Shown here one piece after another: positions 1 through 10,088 of a DNA stretch of 64,000 nucleotides. The DNA lies in NCBI RefSeq assembly GCF_001482285.1, contig NZ_LOEP01000016.1, positions 296,403-360,402 on the forward strand. Reading direction: 5' to 3'. The position numbers and the translations under genes are program-made. This DNA comes from Haloferax sp. Q22 (GTDB lineage Archaea > Halobacteriota > Halobacteria > Halobacteriales > Haloferacaceae). Position 1 is the stretch's first letter. The number at the start of each line of letters is the position of its first letter. The notes under the pieces are model-generated. The model was not told the DNA's origin. It did no database searches and saw nothing but the letters and a program-made list of their open reading frames with translations.

Positions 1-76
1 AGGTATAAATGTATGTGTACTGTTGTCATACGTCACGCACGACCGCGAAAGCCACGGGGGCATCCGCTCCCCAGTC
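1..76. other. intergenic edge of window
   Basis: No gene is visible. A TATA-like stretch (gtataaat) lies at 3-10 and could serve a gene outside the window on the left. The segment lies downstream of the stop codon of the acyl-CoA dehydrogenase gene on the minus strand. Confidence 0.3.
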
Positions 77-1240
77 CTAGTGGAATGCTTCGATTCCCGT
101 CAGGTCCGCGCCGAGGACGAGGGTGTGGATGTCGTCGGTCCCTTCGTATGTGTAGACGGTCTCGATGTTCTCCATGTGGCGCATCGGCGAGTAGTCGGTC
201 GTGATGCCGTTGCCGCCGAGCATCTCGCGGGCGGTTCGGGTCACCTCGCGGGCGACGCGGACGTTATGGCGCTTCGCCATCGACACCTGCTGGTGTCGCA
301 GGTCGCCGCGCTCTTTGAGGTCGGCGAGGCGGTGGGCCATCAACTGCGCGTTCGTGATTTGGGTCGCCATCTCCGCGAGTTTGCCCTGCTGGAGTTGGAA
401 GCGCGCGATGGGGCCGCCGAACTGGTCACGGTCTTTCGCGTACTGCCGGGCGTCCTCGAAGGCGTCTCGGGCCGCGCCGACGACGCCCCACGCGATGCCG
501 AACCGCGCCTGCGTGAGACACGACAGCGGCCCCTTCATCCCCTCGACACCGGGAAGTACGCCCTCCTCGGGAACCCGCACGTCGTCGAGGCCGATTTCGC
601 CCGTGACCGACGCGCGCATCGAGAGTTTCCCCTCGATTTTGTTCGTCGTCACGCCGTCGCGGTCGGTCTCGACGAGGAAGCCGCGGACGGGTGACCCCTC
701 GGCCGACACGTCGCGCGCCCAGACGACCGCCACGTCCGCGATGGGCGAGTTCGTAATCCACGTCTTCGAGCCGTTGAGGACGTAGCCGTCGGCGTCGCGC
801 TCGGCGCGGGTCTCCATCCCCGACGGGTCGGAGCCGTGTTGCGGTTCGGTCAGGCCGAAACAGCCGACCGCCTCGCCCGACCCGAGTTTCGGGAGCCACC
901 GCTCTTTCTGCTCGTCGGAGCCGTAGGCGTGGATGGGGTAGATGACGAGCGACCCCTGCACGCTCGCCATCGACCGGAGGCCGGAGTCGCCGGCTTCGAG
1001 TTCCTGCATCAGGAGGCCGTAGGCGCGCTCGCCGAGGCCGGGGAGGCCGTAGCCGTCGAGGTTGGGGGCGTAGAAGCCGAGGTCGCCCATCTGCGGAATG
1101 AGTTCGGTCGGGAACGTCCCGGCCTCGTAGTGCTCGCCGATGTCGGGTTTGACCTGCTCGTCGACGAAGCGGCGGGCCTCGTCGCGGACGAGTTTCTCTT
1201 CGCCGGTCAGGTCGCCCTCCAATTCCAGATAATCGAGCAT
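77..1240 (-). CDS. acyl-CoA dehydrogenase, glutaryl-CoA dehydrogenase-like
   Basis: A 387-residue FAD-dependent acyl-CoA dehydrogenase, predicted cytosolic, oxidising an acyl-CoA at the alpha-beta bond and passing electrons to ETF. The start is the ATG at 1238-1240 (MLDYLELEGD), which matches the family N terminus; an upstream in-frame extension has no such match. The FAD-loop region reads CFGLTEPQHGSDP and the catalytic base is the Glu of YEGT (about residue 366). The stretch RSMASVQGSL closely resembles glutaryl-CoA dehydrogenase, where this Arg contacts the substrate's second carboxylate, so a dicarboxyl-CoA substrate is plausible. No other lysine or glutarate degradation gene is adjacent, so the substrate is an inference. 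It is transcribed alone, in the same direction as the next gene. Confidence 0.88.
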   Translation of the reverse strand: MLDYLELEGDLTGEEKLVRDEARRFVDEQVKPDIGEHYEAGTFPTELIPQMGDLGFYAPNLDGYGLPGLGERAYGLLMQELEAGDSGLRSMASVQGSLVIYPIHAYGSDEQKERWLPKLGSGEAVGCFGLTEPQHGSDPSGMETRAERDADGYVLNGSKTWITNSPIADVAVVWARDVSAEGSPVRGFLVETDRDGVTTNKIEGKLSMRASVTGEIGLDDVRVPEEGVLPGVEGMKGPLSCLTQARFGIAWGVVGAARDAFEDARQYAKDRDQFGGPIARFQLQQGKLAEMATQITNAQLMAHRLADLKERGDLRHQQVSMAKRHNVRVAREVTRTAREMLGGNGITTDYSPMRHMENIETVYTYEGTDDIHTLVLGADLTGIEAFH

Positions 1241-1405
1241 GATAGACTCTGCGCCCGGCGCGGTGAAAAGCGATTCGCTCGGGCGAGATTCGCGGGGGAC
1301 GGACGACCGAAAAGTCGGGGACGAAAGCCGGACGGGCACGACTCGGCAGCGACTCGGGTACGGCTCGGGTACGACGCAAAAAACGGCTCGCGACTGTCAG
1401 AACGC

Positions 1406-2119
1406 TCAGGCCGCCGATTCGACCGAACCCGCGTTCGCCCGGTTCACGTAGGTGACGAAGTTGTCGAACAGGCGCTTGGCCTCACAGGCGGCGGCGTAGT
1501 TCTCCGGCGTGATGCCGTCGATGACCGACCGGAGCCGCTCGTCGGGGAGGAAGTCCTTCTGCCTCGCGATAGCCTCGGCGGTATCGGTGTCGTACTCGGG
1601 GTGGAACTGGACGCCGAAGGCGTGGCTCCGGCGGAACGCGTGGACGCCGAACTCGTTTTGGGCGAGGAGTTCCGCGCCCGGCGGGAGTTCGGTCACTCGG
1701 TCGCCGTGGGAGGTGAAGACGGTGAAGCGCTCGTCGATACCGGTGAGGATGTCGTCCTCGGTGTCGGGGTGAGTCCGCTCGACTTCGTTGTAGCCGAGTT
1801 CGAACTCGCCCATATCCTCGACGGTACCGCCGAGGGCCGCCGCGACGACCTGGTGGCCGAAACAGACGCCCAAGAGGGGGAGCCCGCGCTCGTCGGCGTC
1901 GGCGACCCACGACACGAGGTTCCGAATCCACGCCTCGTCCCAGTAGACCGACGACGACGAGCCAGTGATGACGACGCCGTCGTAGTCGAAGTGGTCGGGG
2001 AGGCGGCCGTCGGTCACGTCGAACTCGACGAGATCGGCGTCGAGTTCGCGCCTGAAGTTTCGGAACGTGCTCGAATCGCCGTGAGAGGCGTCCAAGAACG
2101 CGAGTCGCGGGCGGGTCAT
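1406..2119 (-). CDS. class I glutamine amidotransferase-like protein (GuaA-type GATase domain)
   Basis: A 237-residue stand-alone GATase1 domain. Cys86 lies in GVCFGHQ and His173/Glu175 in QFHPEYD, so the Cys-His-Glu triad for hydrolysing glutamine is intact. The N terminus TRPRLAFLDASHGDSS and the GSSSSVYWDE stretch are typical of the haloarchaeal and bacterial proteins annotated as GMP-synthase-like amidotransferases. No synthetase partner domain is fused or adjacent, so the ammonia acceptor is unknown; some family members deglutamylate gamma-glutamyl compounds. Start ATG at 2117-2119. It is codirectional with the hydrolase upstream, separated by 114 bases. Confidence 0.85.
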   Translation of the reverse strand: MTRPRLAFLDASHGDSSTFRNFRRELDADLVEFDVTDGRLPDHFDYDGVVITGSSSSVYWDEAWIRNLVSWVADADERGLPLLGVCFGHQVVAAALGGTVEDMGEFELGYNEVERTHPDTEDDILTGIDERFTVFTSHGDRVTELPPGAELLAQNEFGVHAFRRSHAFGVQFHPEYDTDTAEAIARQKDFLPDERLRSVIDGITPENYAAACEAKRLFDNFVTYVNRANAGSVESAA

Positions 2120-2233
2120 CGTGGAGAGACAGTCGGTGCGGCTCTAAAGAAGTTGCGCCCGGAACGCTCTCTGCCGGCACCTCGGACGGGGCGCGTCGGC
2201 GACGAAGCCGGAGCGAACGCGCCGGAGCGCCGC

Positions 2234-3010
2234 TCAGTCGTCGTCGAGCGATTCGAGAAAGGAGACGAGCGCGTCGTTGACGAGGCGCGACCGCTCGACG
2301 GTGACGAGGTGGCGCGCGCCCGCGAACGACTCGAACTCGCCGCGCGGGAGTCCCTCGGCCAGCGCGCGACCGCCTTCGACCGGCCAGACCGGGTCGTCGC
2401 CGCCGTGAAGTACGAGCGTCGGAACCGTCACCTCGTAGAGCGGACCGGCGTCGTAGTCGACGACGGCTGCGGCCTGTGCGGCCCACGCCTCGGGGTTAGC
2501 GTCTTCCCGTTCGCGCCACGAGACGAGTTGCTCGACCACGTCCGGCTGTTCCGCGCGGAACTCCTCAGAGAGCGCCGGCGCGAGCGACTCGCGGAGCGCG
2601 GCCAGGTCGTCGGGCGCGGCGGAGAGCGGTTCGGGGTCGATTTCCGCTCCCGAGGCGGCGGTGCCGACGAGGACGAGGCTCCGAACGCGGTTCGTCGTCC
2701 GCGCGGCCTCCAGCGCGACCATCCCGCCGAGGCCGAAGCCGACGAGGTGAGCCTTCCGGACGTTCGCGTCCGCGAGGACGGCCACGAGGTCGGCGACGAG
2801 CGTCTCGACCGAGTACGGCCCCGCGGGCGCGGCGGAGCGGCCGGCTCCGCGGAGGTCGGTCACGAGACTTTCGTAGGGGCCGGCGACGGCGGCGTGCTGC
2901 CAGCCCCACTGCCACGCGCCGTAGCCCGCGTCGCCGACGAAGGCAACCGTCTCGCCGTCGCCCTCGCTGTCGTAGTACAGTTCGACCCCGTCCGCGACTG
3001 CCGTGGGCAT
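2234..3010 (-). CDS. alpha/beta hydrolase fold protein with Gly in place of nucleophile
   Basis: A 258-residue alpha/beta hydrolase fold protein. The fold signs are present: an oxyanion-side region near residues 24-36, the nucleophile elbow, an Asp in GGDDPVWP and a His in GARHLV near the C terminus. The elbow reads LVGFGLGGMVAL (residues 89-100), so the position that is normally Ser in G-x-S-x-G is Gly93. The codon is GGC, one base from AGC (Ser). With Asp and His retained but the nucleophile lost, ordinary esterase chemistry is unlikely; a ligand-binding or non-serine mechanism, or a recent point change, are alternatives. Start ATG at 3008-3010; codirectional with alaS. Confidence 0.82.
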   Translation of the reverse strand: MPTAVADGVELYYDSEGDGETVAFVGDAGYGAWQWGWQHAAVAGPYESLVTDLRGAGRSAAPAGPYSVETLVADLVAVLADANVRKAHLVGFGLGGMVALEAARTTNRVRSLVLVGTAASGAEIDPEPLSAAPDDLAALRESLAPALSEEFRAEQPDVVEQLVSWREREDANPEAWAAQAAAVVDYDAGPLYEVTVPTLVLHGGDDPVWPVEGGRALAEGLPRGEFESFAGARHLVTVERSRLVNDALVSFLESLDDD

Positions 3011-3124
3011 ACCGTGGGCTCGGCGGGCGAGCGACTTAGGGCGTCCGTCTCGCGGACGCCGAGAAAGCGAGACCGAAACCGAAACTGAAACTGAAAGCGA
3101 ACTCGGGTCGGGCGCGCGACCGAC

Positions 3125-5893
3125 TCAGGCGTTCAGAACCGCGCGGAGCACGTCGGGAGCCTCGTCGAGCGCGTCGTCGAGCGCGTCCACGTCGGGGCCG
3201 CCGCCCTGCGCGAAGTCCGCGGGGCCGCCGCCGCCGCCGCCGACCTTCCCGGCGAGTTGGCCGACGACCTGCCCGGCGTTGACGCCGACGCCGTCGGGAA
3301 CGCCGACGACGAACTGGGCGCTCCCGCCCGCGGCGGAGCCGAGGACGGCGACTTTGCCCTCCTCGACCAGCGCGTTCGCGGTCGCACGGAGTTCGTCCGC
3401 GTCGCCGTCGAGGCGCTGGACGACGGCGGGCGTGCCGTCGATGTCGATTTCGTCGGCTCCCGCCGCGGCGCGCGCCTCGGCGAGTTCCGTCTTCAGGCGG
3501 TCGATGGTCTTGCCGCGTTCCTTCCACTCGGTGAAGAAGCGCTCTGCCGTCTCGGGCACGTCCGCAGGGTTCACGTCGAGCACGTCGGCCGCGCCGTACA
3601 GCGCGTCCTCGGTGCGCTGGGTAGCCTCGATGGCCGCGTCGCCCGCCGCGAAGACGACGCGCTCGACGCCGTCCTGAACAGGCTCCGTGGTCAGCACCTT
3701 GATGACCCCGATGTCGCCGGTGCGCTTGACGTGGGTGCCGCCGCAGGCCTGCACGTCGGTGCCGACGTGGATGAGGCGAATCTGCTCGCCCGGCGGGATA
3801 CCGCCCTGATAGAGGTCGAAGCCGTGTTTCTTCTCGGCGTCGCGGCGGTCCGGCCACTCCTGTTTGACCGGGATGTTCCGCATCACGAGTTCGTTGGCGA
3901 CGCGCTCGATCTGCTTGACCTCCTCGCGGGTGATGCGCTCGTAGTGGGTCACGTCGAGCCGCGAGCGGTCGACGCCCTTCGATGCGCCGGCCTGCCGGAT
4001 GTGGTCGCCGAGGACCGTCCGGATGGCGTGGCCGATGACGTGGGTCGCCGTGTGGTGGCGCATGAGCCGGCGGCGGCGCTCGGCGTCGAGTTGGCCGCGG
4101 ACGAACTCGCCCTTACCGGGGTCGTCGTCGGTGCGGTGGAGCACCACGTCGCCCGCTATCTGTACGTCGGTCACTTCGACCGTCGTGTCGTCGGTGGCGA
4201 GCGAGCCGTGGTCGGCGGGCTGGCCGCCGCCCTCGGGGTAGAACATCGTCTGGTCGAGGACCACGTCGTAGCCCTCCTCGCGCTCGAACACGTCGAGAAC
4301 GACGGCCTCGAACTCGGTGCGCTCCTGGTCGTCGTAGTAGAGCTTGTCCGTCGCCGGTAGGTCGCCGAGGCGGTCGTCGCGCTCCGCGGCCTCGTCCTCG
4401 CCGTCGACCTGCTCGTGGCGGTCGGCGACGAGCGAGTAGAAGTCGTCGGGGATGTCGACGGTCGCGCCGCGCTCCTCGGCGATTTCCTGCACCATGTCGG
4501 GCTGGATGCCGTGGGAGTCGTACAGCTCGATAAGCTCGTCGAGCGGGATGGGCTCGTCCTTGTCGGCGTACTCGTCGGCGAGCTGCTGGACCTTGCGGGA
4601 GCCGCGTTCGAGCGTCTTTCTGTACTTGCGCTCCTCGCTGCGGACGATGTCGCGGATGGTGTCGCGGTTCTGGTAGTCGAGGCGCTCGGCCTGCATGTCC
4701 ACGAGTTCGTCGAGCGGGGCGTCCACGCCGAGGTTGTCCACGAGGCGCTTGGTGCGCCGGAGGACCATGCGGGCGAGGTAGCCCGTCCCGACGTTCGAGG
4801 GAACGATGCCGTCGCCGAACATGTACGCGAGGGTGCGGCAGTGGTCCGCGATGGCGTAGATGTCTTCGAGCGGGCGGAGCAGCGCGGTGAGTTCGGACTC
4901 GTCGACGCCGAGTTCGCCCGCGACTTCGGCGCGCGCGGTGGCGAGGTCGTCGATTTCGTCGATGTCGAGGTGGCCAGAGAGCTTCGCCGCGCGGTGGATG
5001 AGTTCCTCCTCCTCGTCGGTGTGTTCGATGCCGACGTTGTCCTTCAGGAACTCTATCATGTCGGGGTAGACGGCCTCGTACACCGTCGGCGTCCCCTGCG
5101 ACACCCACGTCCACCGTTCGAGTCCGTAGCCGGTGTCGACGATGTAGGTGTCCATCGGCGAGTAGGTGTTGCCGTCCTTGAGTTCGTACTCGCCCTCCGG
5201 GTCCTGCTTCATCGACATGAAGACGAGAGTGGCGAGTTCCGCGCCGCGGTAGAGGACTTCGAAAGCCGGACCGGCGTTGCCGCCGCCGACCCACGGGTCC
5301 TCGATGTAGGTGATTTCGGAGATGTCCGCGCCGAGCGACTCGAAGAACTCGTCGCAGAGACGGACCGTCTCGTCCTTCCAGTAGACCTCGCCCTCGTAGG
5401 CGTACTTGTCGCCGGCCTCCTCGCGGGCGTTGAACGCGTGGTGGGCCATCATCTCGAACGCCATCGTGTGGCGGCCGGTCTTGCCCACGTTGTCGATGTC
5501 CTGCATCCGGATGCAGGGCTGGGAGACGGTCAGCGGGTTAGCCGGTGGCGGCGTCTCGCCGGACGTGACGAGCGGCTGGAAGTCGTAGATAGATGCCTGC
5601 GTCAAGAGCACGTCGTCGCGCCAGCGGTTCGCGGCGACCGGGTAGGGGTCGATGCGCTCGTGGTCGTGTTCCTCGAAGAAAGAGAGGAACTTCTCGCGCA
5701 TCTCTTCGAGGGTGTACTCCTCGTCGAAGCCGGGGTTGTCGATGAAGGTGTAGTCGTCGGCGGGCGGTTCACCGCACGTCTCGCGGTCGGGGTCTCGTGT
5801 CCAGAAGTGGACGCCCGTCACGGGGCATTGCTTCCGGTAGAAGCCCTCCTCCTCGAAGTAGTCGAGGCGGTACTCCGCTTCGAGTTCGCTCAT
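3125..5893 (-). CDS. alaS: alanyl-tRNA synthetase
   Basis: A 922-residue class II alanyl-tRNA synthetase, charging tRNA-Ala in the cytosol. The archaeal N-terminal extension carries CPVTGVHFW and ETCGEPP, which look like a metal-binding knuckle. Editing-domain metal motifs HHTATHV and CGGTHV are both visible, so mischarged Ser or Gly should be cleared. The C terminus holds a Gly-rich C-Ala segment ([17 protein letters not shown]). The ATG at 5891-5893 ([10 protein letters not shown]) is chosen; an in-frame TTG two codons upstream is less likely. Length is normal for the archaeal enzyme. It is a single gene, divergent from the TspO gene. Confidence 0.97.
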   Translation of the reverse strand: MSELEAEYRLDYFEEEGFYRKQCPVTGVHFWTRDPDRETCGEPPADDYTFIDNPGFDEEYTLEEMREKFLSFFEEHDHERIDPYPVAANRWRDDVLLTQASIYDFQPLVTSGETPPPANPLTVSQPCIRMQDIDNVGKTGRHTMAFEMMAHHAFNAREEAGDKYAYEGEVYWKDETVRLCDEFFESLGADISEITYIEDPWVGGGNAGPAFEVLYRGAELATLVFMSMKQDPEGEYELKDGNTYSPMDTYIVDTGYGLERWTWVSQGTPTVYEAVYPDMIEFLKDNVGIEHTDEEEELIHRAAKLSGHLDIDEIDDLATARAEVAGELGVDESELTALLRPLEDIYAIADHCRTLAYMFGDGIVPSNVGTGYLARMVLRRTKRLVDNLGVDAPLDELVDMQAERLDYQNRDTIRDIVRSEERKYRKTLERGSRKVQQLADEYADKDEPIPLDELIELYDSHGIQPDMVQEIAEERGATVDIPDDFYSLVADRHEQVDGEDEAAERDDRLGDLPATDKLYYDDQERTEFEAVVLDVFEREEGYDVVLDQTMFYPEGGGQPADHGSLATDDTTVEVTDVQIAGDVVLHRTDDDPGKGEFVRGQLDAERRRRLMRHHTATHVIGHAIRTVLGDHIRQAGASKGVDRSRLDVTHYERITREEVKQIERVANELVMRNIPVKQEWPDRRDAEKKHGFDLYQGGIPPGEQIRLIHVGTDVQACGGTHVKRTGDIGVIKVLTTEPVQDGVERVVFAAGDAAIEATQRTEDALYGAADVLDVNPADVPETAERFFTEWKERGKTIDRLKTELAEARAAAGADEIDIDGTPAVVQRLDGDADELRATANALVEEGKVAVLGSAAGGSAQFVVGVPDGVGVNAGQVVGQLAGKVGGGGGGPADFAQGGGPDVDALDDALDEAPDVLRAVLNA

Positions 5894-6015
5894 TGCCAAA
5901 CTCTGGTCTACCGTCGGGTAAAACAGTTCCGGGAAATGGGCGCAGACGCCCGATTCCCCTCAATTTCGCCCGCACGGGCCGTGTCGTTCTTTTCCCTCCC
6001 GAGCCAACGAGGAGT

Positions 6016-6501
6016 ATGGAACTCGCCTCGCTCCGGCGGCGGCCGGCGGTCGAACTGCTCGCGTGGGTCGTCCTCGCGCAACTCGCGGGCGCGCTCGGAA
6101 GCGTCTTCACCGTGACCGCAATCGGGTCGTGGTACGCGACGCTCACCCGCCCGTGGTTCGCCCCGCCGAACTGGGTGTTCGGTCCAGTCTGGGTGACGCT
6201 GTTCGCCCTGATGAGCGTCGCCGCGTGGCTCGTCTCCCGGCGCGACCACCCCCGCCGCGAACGGGCGCTGGCCGTCTTCGTCGGCCACCTCGTCGTCAAC
6301 GTCGCGTGGTCCGCGGCGTTCTTCGGACTGCAGTCGCCCGCGCTCGGCCTCGCGGTCATCGCGGTCCTCCTCCTCGCGATTCTGGCGACGATGCGCGAGT
6401 TCGCCGCCGTGGACCGACGCGCCGCCGCGCTCTTGGCCCCCTACCTCCTGTGGACGTGTTTCGCCACCGTACTCAACTACGGCTTCTGGTCGTTAAACTG
6501 A
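6016..6501 (+). CDS. tspO: TspO/MBR family membrane protein
   Basis: A 161-residue integral membrane protein with five predicted helices and the Trp- and Pro-rich loop typical of TspO (WYATLTRPWFAPPNWVFGPVW, residues about 37-57), which in the family forms the porphyrin or cholesterol binding pocket. Other family marks are NVAWSAAFFGLQSP in helix 3 and a C-terminal NYGFWSLN. The role in haloarchaea is not established; in bacteria it affects tetrapyrrole handling and stress responses. Start ATG at 6016; alaS is divergent with a 122-base gap, and a GAF/PAS kinase follows on the same strand after 120 bases. Confidence 0.92.
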   Translation: MELASLRRRPAVELLAWVVLAQLAGALGSVFTVTAIGSWYATLTRPWFAPPNWVFGPVWVTLFALMSVAAWLVSRRDHPRRERALAVFVGHLVVNVAWSAAFFGLQSPALGLAVIAVLLLAILATMREFAAVDRRAAALLAPYLLWTCFATVLNYGFWSLN

Positions 6502-6609
6502 GTAATTCGGCACGTCGTCCCGGCCACGACCCCGACGCGAACGACGCACGGGTCGTTCTTGGTCATTGGAAACATGCCGCAACGATTATAGTTCTCGTTA
6601 TCGTTCGAT

Positions 6610-6615
6610 AGGAGG
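6610..6615 (+). promoter_or_regulatory. Shine-Dalgarno site deciding a GTG start
   Basis: AGGAGG ends 6 bases before the GTG at 6622. Strong SD sites are uncommon in haloarchaea, where many transcripts are leaderless. The site supports the GTG start of the sensor kinase gene. Confidence 0.6.
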
Positions 6616-6621
6616 ACTGCC

Positions 6622-8898
6622 GTGCACGCGACGGAACCAACGGTTTTCGTGGACGACGACTTCGACGATATCGACCTCGGCGACGGGATCACGGTGGCGT
6701 CAACGAGTGACGAGAGCGACCCGTTCGACGCCGCCTGCGTCGTGGTCACGGACCCCGACGCGACGGTTCCCGACGGCGTGCCGACGATTCTGTACACCGA
6801 CGCCCCTCCAGCCACTGTCGAGCGACCCGAGCGGTTCGACGCCTACGTCGACCGCGGCGACCGCTCCGGGCTCGAATCGCAGGTTCGATGGGTGCTCGCA
6901 TCAACCACCGACAGAGACGCCGAAGCGGTGGCAACGGCCCGAAACGACGCCGAGTGGGACCGGCTCAAGCGGCTCTACGAGGGGACGACGGACCTCATCG
7001 CGGCCGAAACGGTCGAGGAGCTCTACGAGCGCGCCATCGGCCTCACGGAGCACATCCTCGAGTTCGACAACACCTCGTTTTTCGTCCACGACGGAGACAG
7101 CTTCTACGTCACCGCCAACAACGACGACATGGCCGGAACGGGACCGATTCCCTCGGACACGGGGCTGCTCGGGGAGACGCACCGGACCAAACGCTCGTTT
7201 CTCGTGGACGACGTGCGCGACCACCCCGCGGCCGACCCCGACGACCCCGCGTACCGCTCGGCGGTGAGCGTCGCGCTGGGCGACGACGGTGTGTTTCAGG
7301 CCATCTCCAACGAGGTCGGCGCGTACGACGAGACCGACCTCACGCTGGCCGAACTCCTCGTGTCGTACGTCTCCGAGACGCGGAGCCGCATCGAGTCCGA
7401 GGCCGCGCTTCGACAGAGCCGCGAGCAGATAGAGCGCCTTCACCGGGGAGCCACCGAACTGGCCGCGGCGACGAGCCTCGACGAACTGTTCGAGCGGACC
7501 GTCGAAATCACGGACGACATCCTCGAGTTCGACATCAGCTACGTGGGCGTCGTCGAGGACGGCTACATCGTTCCGGCGGCTATCTCGTCGGACGCGCCGG
7601 CCGACGGGGCGGAGCGCGTCCCCCTCGACGACGGGGGCATCGCGGCCGAGGTGTACCTGTCGGGGAGTACCGACATCACCGACGACGTGCGCGACCACCC
7701 CGAGGCGCGGCCGGTCAAGCGGATGTACCGCGCGGTCCTGAGCGTCCCCATCGGGGACCTCGGCGTCTTCCAAGCGACGACGTTCACGCCCGGCGCGTTC
7801 GACGAGCGAGACGCGGAACTGACGGAACTCCTCATGGCGCACGTCGCGGTCACGGCCGAGCGCATCCGCGCGGAATCGCGGCTCAGGGAGGAACGCGACC
7901 GGTCGACCGCGCTGTTCGAACACGTCTCCGACGCCGCCGTCGCCTACGACGTGGCGGGGGGCGCGCTCACGGTGCGCGACGTGAACCGGGCGTTCCAGTC
8001 GGCCTTCGGCTACGACGCCGACGACGTGGTCGGCAGCGACCTCCTCGGGCGAATCGTCCCGCCGGAACCCGACCCGGACCCAGTACCAGAACCGGGCGCG
8101 GACGAAACCATCCCCGAACTCCTCGTCGCCGCCGGCGAGAGCTACCGCGGGGAGGTCCGCCGCCGGACCGAAGCCGGCGTCCGCGAGTTCATCCTGAACG
8201 TCGTCCCGCTGTCGCCCGGCGAAGAGCGCGGGTCGGGCTACGCCATCTACACCGACATCACGGAGCGGAAGACCCGCGAAAGTGAGTTAAAGCGACAGAA
8301 CGAGCGATTGGAGGAGTTCGCGAACATCGTGAGCCACGACCTCCGGAACCCGCTTTCGGTCGCCCGCGGGAACCTTGACCTCGCCCGCGAGACCGGCGAT
8401 GAGTCGCGGTTCGACACGGCCAAGCGGGCGCTCGAACAGATGGAGGAACTCATCGACGACCTACTGTCGCTCGCCCGCCGCGGCCAACTGGTCGACGAGA
8501 CGGAGCGCGTGGACCTCGGGGCGGTCGCCCGACAGGCGTGGGCGACGACCGACACCGCCGACGCCGAGTTAGTCACCTGCCAGTCGGTCGTCGTTGACGC
8601 CGACGAGGACCGCCTCGCCGAACTGCTCGCCAACCTGTTTCGGAACGCGGTCGAACACGCCGGCCCCGACGTTCGCGTCGAGGTCGGTGGCGTCGACGGC
8701 GGCTTCTACGTCGAAGACGACGGCCCCGGCATCGACCCCGAGCGCCGCGACGAGGTGTTCGAACCCGGCGAGACGACCGGCGACGACGGCATCGGCTACG
8801 GGCTCGCAATCGTCGAATCCATCGCCGAGGCCCACGGCTGGTCGGCTATCGTGACTTCGGGGACGGCGGGCGGCGCGCGCTTCGAGTTCCGGGCGTGA
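6622..8898 (+). CDS. sensor histidine kinase with tandem GAF and PAS domains
   Basis: A 758-residue predicted soluble histidine kinase; no membrane segment is seen. The first ~95 residues are acidic and unassigned. Two GAF domains follow (about 110-245 and 275-415); both contain a similar stretch (DDVRDHP with nearby conserved residues), suggesting internal duplication. A PAS domain spans about 425-550 and ends in YAIYTDITERK. The phosphoacceptor His is in NIVSHDLRNPL (about residue 572). The ATPase domain carries NLFRNAVEHAG, DDGPGI and GYGLAIVESIAEAHGW. The start is GTG at 6622 behind an SD. No response regulator is adjacent, which is usual for haloarchaeal kinases. The signal is unknown. 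Confidence 0.9.
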   Translation: MHATEPTVFVDDDFDDIDLGDGITVASTSDESDPFDAACVVVTDPDATVPDGVPTILYTDAPPATVERPERFDAYVDRGDRSGLESQVRWVLASTTDRDAEAVATARNDAEWDRLKRLYEGTTDLIAAETVEELYERAIGLTEHILEFDNTSFFVHDGDSFYVTANNDDMAGTGPIPSDTGLLGETHRTKRSFLVDDVRDHPAADPDDPAYRSAVSVALGDDGVFQAISNEVGAYDETDLTLAELLVSYVSETRSRIESEAALRQSREQIERLHRGATELAAATSLDELFERTVEITDDILEFDISYVGVVEDGYIVPAAISSDAPADGAERVPLDDGGIAAEVYLSGSTDITDDVRDHPEARPVKRMYRAVLSVPIGDLGVFQATTFTPGAFDERDAELTELLMAHVAVTAERIRAESRLREERDRSTALFEHVSDAAVAYDVAGGALTVRDVNRAFQSAFGYDADDVVGSDLLGRIVPPEPDPDPVPEPGADETIPELLVAAGESYRGEVRRRTEAGVREFILNVVPLSPGEERGSGYAIYTDITERKTRESELKRQNERLEEFANIVSHDLRNPLSVARGNLDLARETGDESRFDTAKRALEQMEELIDDLLSLARRGQLVDETERVDLGAVARQAWATTDTADAELVTCQSVVVDADEDRLAELLANLFRNAVEHAGPDVRVEVGGVDGGFYVEDDGPGIDPERRDEVFEPGETTGDDGIGYGLAIVESIAEAHGWSAIVTSGTAGGARFEFRA

Positions 8899-8923
8899 GG
8901 CGAAAACGAGGAGAGACCGGAGA

Positions 8924-8939
8924 GCGCCGCGGCCGGCGC
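8924..8939. terminator. GC-rich hairpin between convergent genes
   Basis: GCGCCG and CGGCGC form a perfect 6-bp stem with a 4-base loop, placed between the convergent stops of the sensor kinase gene and rfcA. No T-run follows on either strand, so a terminator role is only a suggestion. Confidence 0.3.
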
Positions 8940-8955
8940 GGCCGAGTGCTTCAGT

Positions 8956-9939
8956 TCAGTTCTGCGAGAGCGCGAGCGACGCGAGGAGCGCTTCGAGTTG
9001 GACCTGCTCGTTCGCGCCCTCGGAGATTCGGTAGTCGGCCTCGCCGATGCGCTCCATGAGGCGGACGGCCTCGCGCTCGTCGAGGTCGAACTCCCAGACG
9101 GAGCGGTGAAGCTGGTCGATGATGTCGCCGCCGGCCATCCCGGTGTCGACGATGAGCGTCTCTAACTGCTTTCGCGCGGTCGTGAACTCGCCGTCGATGG
9201 CGGCTCGGACCATCTCTTCGATATCCTCCGGGCGGGCCGTCGAGGTGATCATGTAGACGGCCTCCTCGTCGACGACCTCGCCGGTCGTCGCGGCGGCCTG
9301 CAGGGAGTTGATGGCGCGGCGCATGTCGCCGCCGGCGGCGTAGACGAGCGCGTCGAGGCCGTCCTCGGTGAGCTCGATGTCCTCGGCCGCGGCGATGTCG
9401 CGGACCTGCTCCGCGACGGCGTCGTCACCGAGCGGGGAGAAGCGGAACACCGCACAGCGCGACTGGATGGGGTCGATAATCTTCGAGGAGTAGTTACACG
9501 AGAGGATGAAGCGCGTGTTGTCGGAGAACTGCTCCATCGTCCGGCGGAGCGCCGATTGCGCGTCGTTCGTCAGCGAGTCGGCCTCGTCGAGGAAGATGAC
9601 GCGGTAGTCGTGGCCGCCGAACGACGAGCGCGCGAAGTTCTTGATGCGGTCGCGGACCACGTCGATGCCGCGCTCGTCGGAGGCGTTGAGTTCGAGGAAG
9701 TTGCCGCGCCAGTCGTCGCCGTAGATGGCGCGGGCGATGGCGGTCGCGGAGGTGGTCTTGCCGACGCCCGCCGGTCCCGCGAACAGGAGGTGCGGCAGGT
9801 CGTCGCGCTCGATGTAGCTCCGCAGGCGCTCGACGATGTCGTCCTGCCCGTAGACGTCGTCGAAGGTCTGCGGTCGGTACTTCTCGATCCAGATTTCACG
9901 ACCCGCCGGGGCGTCGCCCGACTCCGCGGCCTCGCTCAT
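8956..9939 (-). CDS. rfcA: replication factor C small subunit A
   Basis: A 327-residue AAA+ clamp-loader small subunit that helps load PCNA onto primed DNA. It begins with the typical [17 protein letters not shown] box. Walker A is [11 protein letters not shown], Walker B is FLDEADSL with catalytic Glu, and the arginine finger is in QSRC. The ATG at 9937-9939 is used; upstream in-frame codons are Arg-rich with no family match. samp2 is divergent, 149 bases away. Compare the second clamp-loader gene (rfcC) at 50003-51028, whose Walker B is altered. Confidence 0.96.
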   Translation of the reverse strand: MSEAAESGDAPAGREIWIEKYRPQTFDDVYGQDDIVERLRSYIERDDLPHLLFAGPAGVGKTTSATAIARAIYGDDWRGNFLELNASDERGIDVVRDRIKNFARSSFGGHDYRVIFLDEADSLTNDAQSALRRTMEQFSDNTRFILSCNYSSKIIDPIQSRCAVFRFSPLGDDAVAEQVRDIAAAEDIELTEDGLDALVYAAGGDMRRAINSLQAAATTGEVVDEEAVYMITSTARPEDIEEMVRAAIDGEFTTARKQLETLIVDTGMAGGDIIDQLHRSVWEFDLDEREAVRLMERIGEADYRISEGANEQVQLEALLASLALSQN

Positions 9940-10088
9940 ATCCGTTCTACCGACCGCCCCGCACATAAACCGTGCGAGACGGAGAGCCGGCGTGACACCG
10001 ATCCGTCGGCGGGGCGAAGCCGGGTCGCGGGGCCGTCGGGGCGGCCGAAGCCGACGGACTGAAACCCGCGCCCGCCCCACGAGCCACC

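Noticed and set aside
836..3088. A 750-codon open frame on the plus strand lying across three minus-strand genes
   Set aside because: It is Arg/Val/Asp-rich and shows no motif, while the minus strand gives complete, recognisable enzymes. Such antisense openings are common in GC-rich haloarchaeal DNA.
3257..6115. Long plus-strand open frames opposite alaS
   Set aside because: They mirror the codons of alaS and have no domain; alaS explains the whole stretch.
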